This document shows, one piece after another, positions 7,620-14,474 of a stretch of DNA of 26,129 nt. The notes beneath the pieces were generated by a model. The model was not told the origin of the DNA and did not search any database. It saw only the letters and a program-made list of their open reading frames with translations. This DNA comes from a virus: the IMG/VR virus record IMGVR_UViG_3300035698_013996, positions 1 through 26,129 of that record. One strand, given 5' to 3'. Made by a program: the position numbers and the translations under genes. Positions within the stretch are counted from its first letter, which is position 1. Every line of letters starts with the position of its first letter.

Positions 7620-9482
7620 TCATACCACTTCACAGGAACCACCTGCACAAGCCATTTCTCCTTTTAGATCTGTATTATCAAATGTTTCCAATATATGATC
7701 TATGTTAAAATTGGTAAAATCTACTGATCCTACCATTTCTTCATATTTCTCTTTAGAAATATCCTCGAAAGGAGTCTGTTTGTATGTTCCACCATGATAA
7801 GGAAATACTGACAAACCATTATAGCTATCTTTGTTTTCCCACATCCATTCTACTGCTTGTTCCCATTCATCATCTTTTAAATTTACTGTAGCAGATACAT
7901 TATGTAAATTTTTTCCATCAATAAATCCTGATTTTATCCAATTATCACTTACATATTTAACTCTTTCTAATAAATTAAAAGGAGATTCATGACGAAGTGT
8001 TGAATTTTCAGGTGATTCAATTGGAATAGAAAGTAATGATACAGTTTGTTCACTACCAATTTTATCTTCTAAAAGATAAGGGAACTTTTTAAACAAATAA
8101 GTATAAAGAGGAGAACTTTTTAATACAGTAAACCTTCTAATATAATAATCATTATGCCAAGCATGAATACCGGAGGAAGTACCTAATACTAAACTAGTAG
8201 TACCTGCTGGTTTAACGCAAGTAGTTCTAGCGGCTTGATTAATACCTATTATTTGTGCTATTTTTTTATTAGTTTCAATTACAACTTTTGCAGCTTTATT
8301 TAAATCATATTCAAATACCTTATTTGAAGCAATTCCTGTCATAGATACTCCTATTAAAGCATCTTTTTCAGTAGTTTGTCTCCATATAGGTCTGATGTAA
8401 TGAAAATCTGTATATCCTGCTTGCAAAGTTCCTAAAAAAGAAGCTGCTTCACATCTTGATAAAAAATCTTCCTCACTACTTAAATCAGAAGCGTTTATTT
8501 CTGTTAAGTTACAAAATTGAAATGCTCTTAAAGCTATTTCTACACAAGGATTAGTTCCCCATTCTATATCATTAGTTAGATATACTCCAGGTTCTCCTGC
8601 TTGAGATAATTCTGCTTTTTTCCATATATTAACAAATTCTTCTTTTGTAACTGTGTTTCTGTTTAAAACTGCACTGTTATTAGCTCTACCTCTTTGCTCA
8701 TTATTTTCCCACCAGTTTCCTGATTTAGATAATAACATATCTTCATCATCTTTGTCAAATAAAGATATTAAAGCTGCTCTTCTTATTCCACCAGCTAATA
8801 CAGAGTCTGCTATGTGACATATAATGTCATGTACTTCTATAGATTTCAATTTTCTACCTACTGATCCTTCAAGTATTGATTCTATTTTTTCAATACAATA
8901 TTTTAAAGGCTCAGGGCCAGGTGCTTTGCCTCCTGAAGTTATTAAAGGCATACCTTTTTCTCTTATATCCCCGTATTCAAAATCTACTTTATAATGATCT
9001 TCTTTAAAATAAGATTTAACCAAAAAGTTGATAGCATCAGCCCAACCTTCTATAGAGTCTCCTACAACATATCTTGTTCTTATAGGTATAGGAGCAACAA
9101 CAGAAGGTAATTGATCTATATGATGCTTTTGTACTGAATAACCTAACCCTGTTCCTCCAAGTAATAAAAACATTGCTTCAGAAAAGAATTTGTAATGATC
9201 CACTGGGCCAAAGGCACAATTAAACATTCGAGAATTGTTCAGAAAAATAGGAAAGCCCCCAAATTGGAGACTTCGCATGGACGGCAGGACTTTCTTAGGT
9301 ATTACAAAATTGGTATAAATTTTGGTTATTTCTGAGGCTAATTGAGGATAAGAGCTAATGTGCATTTCTTTATTTCTATCACATATCTCTACCCAATTTT
9401 CCCTTCTTCCTTTATCTTTATTAAACTTTGCATACTTTTCAAAAATGGTAATGTCAGATAAGATTTTAGAATTTAAATTCAT
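7620..9482 (-). CDS. nrdJ: Adenosylcobalamin-dependent ribonucleotide reductase (class II, monomeric RTPR type)
   Basis: It reduces ribonucleotides to deoxyribonucleotides using a B12-derived thiyl radical. I start it at the ATG at 9482 (620 aa); the frame also has an upstream TTG at 9509, which is less likely. The active site reads NPCVEI at 311-316, followed by FCNL. The radical Cys (C313) and the redox partner (C324) are 11 residues apart, as in Lactobacillus RTPR (C408/C419), with E315 equivalent to E410. An earlier Cys in the NSRMFNC segment (C89) matches the first barrel redox Cys. The C-terminus ends CAGGSCEVV (C612/C617), the swinging-arm dithiol. No NrdB-like or glycyl-radical subunit is nearby, consistent with class II. 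It has its own leader (9483-9569) and a strong terminator, so it may be transcribed alone. Infection presumably depends on B12 from the host. Confidence 0.93.
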   Translation of the reverse strand: MNLNSKILSDITIFEKYAKFNKDKGRRENWVEICDRNKEMHISSYPQLASEITKIYTNFVIPKKVLPSMRSLQFGGFPIFLNNSRMFNCAFGPVDHYKFFSEAMFLLLGGTGLGYSVQKHHIDQLPSVVAPIPIRTRYVVGDSIEGWADAINFLVKSYFKEDHYKVDFEYGDIREKGMPLITSGGKAPGPEPLKYCIEKIESILEGSVGRKLKSIEVHDIICHIADSVLAGGIRRAALISLFDKDDEDMLLSKSGNWWENNEQRGRANNSAVLNRNTVTKEEFVNIWKKAELSQAGEPGVYLTNDIEWGTNPCVEIALRAFQFCNLTEINASDLSSEEDFLSRCEAASFLGTLQAGYTDFHYIRPIWRQTTEKDALIGVSMTGIASNKVFEYDLNKAAKVVIETNKKIAQIIGINQAARTTCVKPAGTTSLVLGTSSGIHAWHNDYYIRRFTVLKSSPLYTYLFKKFPYLLEDKIGSEQTVSLLSIPIESPENSTLRHESPFNLLERVKYVSDNWIKSGFIDGKNLHNVSATVNLKDDEWEQAVEWMWENKDSYNGLSVFPYHGGTYKQTPFEDISKEKYEEMVGSVDFTNFNIDHILETFDNTDLKGEMACAGGSCEVV

Positions 9483-9569
9483 GTTATTGGAGTTTATTAG
9501 GATAGACAAGTTACGAAAGTATAAACTATTTATAATCAGGGTTTTCCTGAAAAAAGTTAAATTTCATAA

Positions 9570-10220
9570 TTACCAATAAACATGATTTTTATTATTCAAA
9601 ATTAAATAGTCATTACATTCTTTAAATCCACCTTTAAAACTCATTTTGGCTTTTATAGGATGATCTGATTCAAAAACAAAATGCTTTGTAGTATCTATAT
9701 ATTTCTTAAAGCTAATAGCATTTTTTCCCCACAATAAAAAACATATATTTTGTTTGTTTAAAGATAAATCATTAATTACTTTTTCAATTAATGATCTCCA
9801 AACAAAAGCATGACTATTGGGGATTCCTTGTGCTACAGTTAATGAAGTATTTAATAATAATACTCCTTGTTTAGCCCAAGTTTCTAATGTACAATCTTTA
9901 TCTAAATTGAGCGTACCTAAATAACAATCTTTTAAACTATATTTTATAAAAGACAAGCTTGGAGGTAGCTTGTCTTTAAATTTTATAGGTACACCAAAAG
10001 CTAGCCCGTTTGCTAATCCGGGATTATAATAAGGATCTTGTCCTAATATTACTACTTTTACATCTTCAAATGGTGTTAATTCAAAAGATTTTAATACATC
10101 TTGTTTATTTGGATAAATATCTTTATTAATGTAAGTGTATTTATGTAATGTTTTTATCTTCTGTATATAAGATACCATCTCTTCTTCTTTGGGAAAATTC
10201 AGGTTTAACATCATAATCAA
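9570..10220 (-). CDS. ung: Uracil-DNA glycosylase, family 1 (Ung)
   Basis: It removes uracil from DNA. The water-activating motif reads GQDPYYNPG at 60-68 with catalytic D62; the usual His after the Tyr (GQDPYH) is a Tyr here. The LLLN/LTV uracil-pocket strand is at about 121-129, and the minor-groove loop HP at 187-188 keeps the catalytic His (H187) although the usual HPSP is HPIK. The length, 216 aa, is normal. The annotated ATG at 10220 lies 80 nt inside the upstream gene. Even the last usable Met (residue 15, 10178) still overlaps by 38 nt, so the overlap is real. Together with dUTPase and ThyX it indicates a phage that keeps uracil out of its DNA. UDGs are common in crAss-like phages. 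Confidence 0.9.
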   Translation of the reverse strand: MIMMLNLNFPKEEEMVSYIQKIKTLHKYTYINKDIYPNKQDVLKSFELTPFEDVKVVILGQDPYYNPGLANGLAFGVPIKFKDKLPPSLSFIKYSLKDCYLGTLNLDKDCTLETWAKQGVLLLNTSLTVAQGIPNSHAFVWRSLIEKVINDLSLNKQNICFLLWGKNAISFKKYIDTTKHFVFESDHPIKAKMSFKGGFKECNDYLILNNKNHVYW

Positions 10221-10992
10221 ACATTTTATAAGATATTTTTTCTTTTTCTAAATCAAAAAATTCGTAAAGATCCAAGTGACTTGGAATTTTCTCATTTAAA
10301 GATTTTTCCATTTCTCTTCTTAACTCTTCACTTTTGTATAACACTTTATATATTTTCATTTTAGTAAGATCAACTAGTTTGTTACTAGTCAACTTGTGTA
10401 GAAAATGAAAATAATTATTTATTATATCTTTGGACGATTCTGATATACTTGAGTATTTAGAATCTATTATTAACATTACGTCTTTTAAAATACTCTCAGA
10501 TATACTATATTCTAAGAAAACGTAATCATTTTTATATGTAGTATTTATCAATTTATCATTAGCTATTTTACTAATAAAAAGAGTAAAATCTTCTATAATT
10601 TTATTATTATAAACTAACACTAAACTATGTCCAGTAGCTTTAGGTAGTAAATAAGAATTGATAAAACAAAATTTTTCTATATTTAATTGTTCAGGAGTAA
10701 GAATCAAAGGACAAATAAAGAAATTACTAGTTCTTGATCTATCTAAACTTAAAATAACCTTATTTGGGTGTTGTGAATTTTTTGTTATGTAATTTATTTG
10801 AAAATATATATCTTCAAAATCTATGTAAGACTTCAATTTAAAGCTAAAATTATTATTTGAAAAAGGATAAGGTTTTATAACTACTTCATCATCTGTATTA
10901 GATACAAAATACGAACTATTAGGTACTTCAATTATGAAATCCCTAGCAGTGCAGTACATTTTAACGTCTCCAAATTTTCTATAATAACCCAT
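10141..10992 (-). CDS. Hypothetical protein, 283 aa
   Basis: I do not recognise this protein. The N-terminal about 200 residues look beta/alpha mixed and rich in Ile, Asn, Ser and aromatic residues. The C-terminal about 80 are helical and charged, ending in an RRRDG-containing basic tail. There is no signal peptide, membrane segment or nucleotide-binding motif. Its start touches the stop of the 5' nuclease gene (shared base 10992), and its 3' end overlaps ung by up to 80 nt in another frame. It is therefore sandwiched between two DNA-repair/replication enzymes and probably co-translated with both. A role in DNA metabolism is only a guess from position. Confidence 0.65.
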   Translation of the reverse strand: MGYYRKFGDVKMYCTARDFIIEVPNSSYFVSNTDDEVVIKPYPFSNNNFSFKLKSYIDFEDIYFQINYITKNSQHPNKVILSLDRSRTSNFFICPLILTPEQLNIEKFCFINSYLLPKATGHSLVLVYNNKIIEDFTLFISKIANDKLINTTYKNDYVFLEYSISESILKDVMLIIDSKYSSISESSKDIINNYFHFLHKLTSNKLVDLTKMKIYKVLYKSEELRREMEKSLNEKIPSHLDLYEFFDLEKEKISYKMFDYDVKPEFSQRRRDGILYTEDKNIT

Positions 10993-11813
10993 TACCAGTT
11001 GCTTATCTTGTGAAGTATTGGTGGAACTTTTAATATTTCATCTCCAAATAAAAGAAGTTCAAATGCTTCTTTGGTGAATTCGATTCCCAGTTCTCTAAAT
11101 AAATCTTGCTCGTTTCTCAAAAGATAGACAAGTCTAAAATTCTCTGCAAATTTATAAATAGATTCTGGAAAATCAAAATTTTCCATGTAAGTTCTTAGGG
11201 TTACATGGATATAATTTTTAGTAAATACTCCTTCAAGCAATTTATCGGCTTTTTTATCACCTATTCCAGGAACTCCTTGAATATTGTCAGTAGTATCTCC
11301 CATTAAACATTGTTTAAACAGGAATTTTAAAGCATCTTCTTCTGAAGTTTCAACTATAGTACTTTTGCCATAATTAAAATGAAGTCCAATTGCTTGGTTT
11401 AATACATCTTTATCAGGGCTACATATAATGGTATTTATGTTTAACTCCAGATAATACTTTTTTATAAGATGCTGAAATATTAACACATTATCATCAGCTT
11501 CTAAACCATCATAAACAAAAGCAATATTGTTTAAATAAGCTTGTAATCCATAAAATTTAGGAGGTCTTAAAGTGTTTCTATTTCTATTGCCTTTATAAGG
11601 CTTTGTTTGAGCTACAGAGTGTCTAAAAGTTCTGCTCTTAGACATAAATAATATATAATGATCAGAATTAGAATCAATCACCATTTGATTGATTCTTTTC
11701 TGAGTCTCCGCTATTAATTCTTCCATAGACAGCTCAACATTGTCTTGGGAATAAGTACTATAATACAATAAACTATCAGCATCTATCAATGCTATTCTTT
11801 CTCTACCTGTCAT
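10992..11813 (-). CDS. 5'-3' exonuclease / flap endonuclease (PIN-H3TH, T5 D15-like)
   Basis: This structure-specific 5' nuclease probably removes RNA primers and flaps, because the phage polymerase has no 5' nuclease domain of its own. Metal-binding acids appear in the expected order: D11 and D13 (LIDAD), E105/D107/D108 (EADD), D134/D136 (SPDKD), and D173/D176 (GDTTD). The last group runs straight into the helix-3-turn-helix DNA-binding segment VPGIGDKKA at about 181-189. A basic YKGNR helical-clamp element lies at 73-77. The length of 273 aa matches the phage family. Immediately upstream of the ATG is a perfect AT-only inverted repeat (11814-11840). Confidence 0.9.
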   Translation of the reverse strand: MTGRERIALIDADSLLYYSTYSQDNVELSMEELIAETQKRINQMVIDSNSDHYILFMSKSRTFRHSVAQTKPYKGNRNRNTLRPPKFYGLQAYLNNIAFVYDGLEADDNVLIFQHLIKKYYLELNINTIICSPDKDVLNQAIGLHFNYGKSTIVETSEEDALKFLFKQCLMGDTTDNIQGVPGIGDKKADKLLEGVFTKNYIHVTLRTYMENFDFPESIYKFAENFRLVYLLRNEQDLFRELGIEFTKEAFELLLFGDEILKVPPILHKISNW

Positions 11814-11840
11814 TAAATTTAGATTTTTTTTCTAAATTTA
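11814..11840. repeat. AT-only perfect inverted repeat abutting a start codon
   Basis: TAAATTTAGA at 11814-11823 is an exact inverted repeat of 11831-11840, separated by seven T (A in the minus-strand transcript). In the mRNA it forms a hairpin with an all-A loop that ends at the base next to the AUG of the 5' nuclease gene at 11813. It lacks G/C pairs except one and has no T run beyond it on the minus strand, so a translational control or processing element is more likely than a terminator. Function unknown. Confidence 0.5.
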
Positions 11841-11848
11841 GTTAAAAA

Positions 11849-12580
11849 TTAATCTTTTACACAATTTAATTCTTCTTCTAGTAATTGTTTAAATTTTGCT
11901 TTTAAATCATCTTTATTAATATTATTGCTATATACAAATTTCAATATGTGTTCAGGATAATTTCCACTAAATCTTTCTATTTTAAAATTATTAAATTGGA
12001 TACCATCAACATTAGTGTCATCAAATAATACACTAATTTCTTTTAGTGGAAAATCTTCACGTACATATAATGTTTTTGGTGTATTCAAATTTAATATATA
12101 TTTAATGATATTTAAAGAACTATCAGAATAACTATCATGTCGAACTAAATGAGGGTATGTAACATAATAATCTTTTGAACATATTGTAGGGTCTAAATGA
12201 TCTACATCATAAATAATAAGAGAATTTTTTAAGTTGTTATATTCAAATTTAACTTTTTCTTTATTAATTGCATTAAAAACTAAAATGTAATCTAAACAAT
12301 ATTCATAATGTTGAATATTTCTTTTTGAATACTCTACAATATTAAGATGTATGTTTGAAAAAAATGAAGTAAAAGTTATTTTACCTGTTTTTTTCTTTAA
12401 AACACTAGTATTCCTTATACTTTCATGAAAATTCATATAAGATGCCTTATTATATCGAAATAAAGTATTGTTATTCATGTAACTAAAAAACAAATTGTTA
12501 AATAATATACTACTTTCATCATTTAACTTTAAGATTTTTAGTATTGTACTTGGTGAGCTAGATATTGCAAATTCTAACAT
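11849..12580 (-). CDS. Unknown 243-aa protein next to the E1-like gene
   Basis: Its ATG at 12580 overlaps the 3' end of the E1-like gene by 7 nt, so the two are translationally coupled, and it is probably part of the ubiquitin-like module. The sequence is rich in Asn, Ile, Tyr and Ser. There is a beta-rich middle (about residues 65-135) and a Cys in a TIC segment around residue 133, followed by a Tyr/His-rich stretch (about 138-150). The C-terminus is a charged helix. In PRTRC cassettes the partner gene of ThiF is protein B, which has been linked to the E2/UBC fold. I cannot find convincing E2 motifs by eye, so E2-like activity is only a hypothesis. Confidence 0.65.
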   Translation of the reverse strand: MLEFAISSSPSTILKILKLNDESSILFNNLFFSYMNNNTLFRYNKASYMNFHESIRNTSVLKKKTGKITFTSFFSNIHLNIVEYSKRNIQHYEYCLDYILVFNAINKEKVKFEYNNLKNSLIIYDVDHLDPTICSKDYYVTYPHLVRHDSYSDSSLNIIKYILNLNTPKTLYVREDFPLKEISVLFDDTNVDGIQFNNFKIERFSGNYPEHILKFVYSNNINKDDLKAKFKQLLEEELNCVKD

Positions 12581-13329
12581 ACTACATCAATTAATTCAAC
12601 CTTTTTAGAATCTTCTAAATAGTTTTCCATATAATACAACTGTTGAATACAAAAAGTCATATGAATAGTCATCTTTAATGGAACAGGCATTATACTAGTG
12701 CCCATCTTTTCATTATAACATAGATTAGTTGCTAAAGCCATCATATTAGCTGCAATACTAGCTCCACAATGAGGAGTAGATTTAAAATTACAAGGAACAT
12801 CAGGAATACTAGCATCTTCAAACAATGAACTATCATAATATTCTATTTGTCTATCAAATAAAGGTTCTTTCTTAGACAGTATAAATATATGATAATTCTC
12901 CGCTTCAGCCCTTCCATCTATAAAATAATTTAGCTCTTTATTACTTAAAAAATCCATAAATATTTCCCTTCTAGCTGACATATTATCTACACAAGAAAAT
13001 ATAATATCTTTCATCATTGACTTAGACTTTTTGTCAATATTTGAGAAACTACATTTTTTTAATGTAATATGACATTCACTACCCATAGCCTGTATCAATT
13101 CTTTAATTGAATCTGCTTTATATTCACCAATTTGATCATTTAAATATAATTGCCCTGATACATTATGTTCTTCTATTTTATCATAATCAATCAAAATTAT
13201 ATGATTAAAAGATTTGCTTAAATAATATGCTAAATAAGAACCTATATTTCCTAATCCTACTACGCTTGCACTAGAACGAGAAATTAAAGAATACCATGTA
13301 GCTTCATTAAATCTTATTGTACTTGACAT
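12574..13329 (-). CDS. E1/ThiF-like ubiquitin-activating enzyme
   Basis: This is a Rossmann-fold adenylating enzyme expected to activate the C-terminal glycine of a ubiquitin-like protein with ATP. It has GLGNIG at 25-30 (GxGxxG), the DYD acids at 48-50, N56 and Q60 of the NxxRQ region, the GEYKAD segment with the conserved Lys at 71, and CVDNMSARR at 113-121 with D115. The candidate catalytic Cys is C188 in TPHCGAS, at the position equivalent to the Cys of MoeB/ThiF and Uba enzymes. Two features are odd: the Arg of NxxRQ is Gly here (NVSGQ), and the CxxC zinc pairs of MoeB/ThiF are absent. At 251 aa it is the compact size of PRTRC ThiF proteins. It lies 17 nt after the JAB gene and overlaps the 243-aa gene. 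Pathway inferred from neighbours. Confidence 0.88.
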   Translation of the reverse strand: MSSTIRFNEATWYSLISRSSASVVGLGNIGSYLAYYLSKSFNHIILIDYDKIEEHNVSGQLYLNDQIGEYKADSIKELIQAMGSECHITLKKCSFSNIDKKSKSMMKDIIFSCVDNMSARREIFMDFLSNKELNYFIDGRAEAENYHIFILSKKEPLFDRQIEYYDSSLFEDASIPDVPCNFKSTPHCGASIAANMMALATNLCYNEKMGTSIMPVPLKMTIHMTFCIQQLYYMENYLEDSKKVELIDVVC

Positions 13330-13346
13330 AATTATATTAATTTATT

Positions 13347-14459
13347 TTACATTGTAAATTCTTCTAAATCTGAATATTGTTCTAATAATTTTTCATCAGG
13401 ATTTATTTCTAAATCATTAAAAACAATTAATAAAAATTCTGCTATATGAGATCCTTCTTTAGAAACTGCTTCTATTTTAACTAATTGTTCAATTTTGGTA
13501 AAAAACTCATTGCTTATCATATGAGCATTGTTATTACAAAATTTTATTGATTTTTTAATAGCATCTTTATTAAATAATCCTTTTGAATTAAGAATTCTAC
13601 AAGTAACTTTTGGAATATTCAAGTTTTTATACATGAAAGAAATATGAAGATACTCTTCTATAGCAGGTCTATTTTTAAATAAATCTAATGGACTTGTCTT
13701 AGTGCTCAATGCATGTTCTAGCATTTGAACTATGAAACTATTAAAGTTAAATCCTTTTTCCATATATGGAGAACTTTTATAAGATAATGCTAACTGCTTA
13801 TTAGCAATTCTTTTCTTAGCTTCCTCATTCAACATAGAAAATTTATCTGTAATAGTATCTTTTGTTATACTTATTTGCATTTCAGAATAAAAAATTACCT
13901 TATCTGTATTCACTAAAAATGAAACTTCAGTATCATTTTCGTTGTTTATAGTATAATCATTTTTTCTACTAGTAATGCATATTCTTGCAGTGTATCTTCC
14001 AGCATAATTTACTATTAAAGATATATAATATAAATGATCGGGAGCATTCATTTTTAACTCATCATTATCTTCTCCACTAAAAAACGTAGACATACTATGA
14101 TGTGTATGAATTAACCCTACTCTGTTATTTAAACTATCATCTAATAACTCAGGATATTCATCCATCAAACCAGAAATATGATCACTTACTTTAGCTTCCG
14201 TGAAAGAAGCGTCTCCTGTGTTAAAAGGTGTCATTCCTTTTACCTCAAACATTAATTGTTCTATATCCTCTAAAGAATTTAGACTACCTGCTAACTTCTT
14301 GAGTACTATAAATCCACACCATTCTGTATTAGCAGGGCATGAAATGTGAGACTTAGTTATCATAACTAAAACAGCATCAGTAACTAAAAGCTGAGGCAAT
14401 TTTTTTAATTTCATGTCAATTAAAACGTTGGTACTTTTTTCTTTATAAACAGCTTCCAT
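13347..14459 (-). CDS. JAB/JAMM (MPN) metallopeptidase with C-terminal extension
   Basis: This is a zinc isopeptidase of the Rpn11/AMSH/PRTRC-A type, expected to trim or remove ubiquitin-like proteins after a Gly-Gly. The complete JAMM motif is present: H118-x-H120, seven residues, S128-x2-D131 (HTH ... FFSGED). The upstream catalytic Glu is E46 in the TEWCGF strand. The JAB domain occupies about residues 20-190. Residues 200-370 form an unrecognised, probably helical extension, unusual for stand-alone bacterial JAB proteins of about 150-250 aa. The gene sits 15 nt downstream of the 531-aa gene and 17 nt upstream of the E1-like gene. With the Ubl candidate at 16143-16745 this gives the Ubl/JAB/E1 trio. 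It is not a tail-assembly JAB, since no tail genes or NlpC/P60 domain are nearby. Confidence 0.88.
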   Translation of the reverse strand: MEAVYKEKSTNVLIDMKLKKLPQLLVTDAVLVMITKSHISCPANTEWCGFIVLKKLAGSLNSLEDIEQLMFEVKGMTPFNTGDASFTEAKVSDHISGLMDEYPELLDDSLNNRVGLIHTHHSMSTFFSGEDNDELKMNAPDHLYYISLIVNYAGRYTARICITSRKNDYTINNENDTEVSFLVNTDKVIFYSEMQISITKDTITDKFSMLNEEAKKRIANKQLALSYKSSPYMEKGFNFNSFIVQMLEHALSTKTSPLDLFKNRPAIEEYLHISFMYKNLNIPKVTCRILNSKGLFNKDAIKKSIKFCNNNAHMISNEFFTKIEQLVKIEAVSKEGSHIAEFLLIVFNDLEINPDEKLLEQYSDLEEFTM

Positions 14460-14474
14460 AATTGTTTTTTTTTA

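Noticed and set aside
9483-9509. Nine-residue N-terminal extension of nrdJ from a TTG start at 9509
   Set aside because: The ATG at 9482 is the more usual start, and the extra residues are low-complexity Asn/Ser/Ile with no family support.
9536-9550. Hairpin TCAGG/CCTGA in the nrdJ leader as a terminator after nothing or as a riboswitch
   Set aside because: Only 5 bp with no T run beyond it on the minus strand. A B12 riboswitch was considered because nrdJ is B12-dependent, but the 87-nt leader is too short and has no recognisable cobalamin-box pattern.
9358-9579. Plus-strand open frame of 73 aa across the nrdJ start
   Set aside because: Antisense to nrdJ, low-complexity hydrophobic product, no neighbours on that strand.
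12574-12576. Possible stop-codon reassignment (TAG read as amino acid), known in some crAss-like phages
   Set aside because: The genes read cleanly with the standard code, TAG is used as a stop for the E1-like gene, and no long frame is interrupted by TAG.
13347-14459. JAB protein as a tail-assembly peptidase (lambda K-like)
   Set aside because: No NlpC/P60 domain or tail genes are adjacent, and the direct neighbours are an E1-like enzyme and replication genes.
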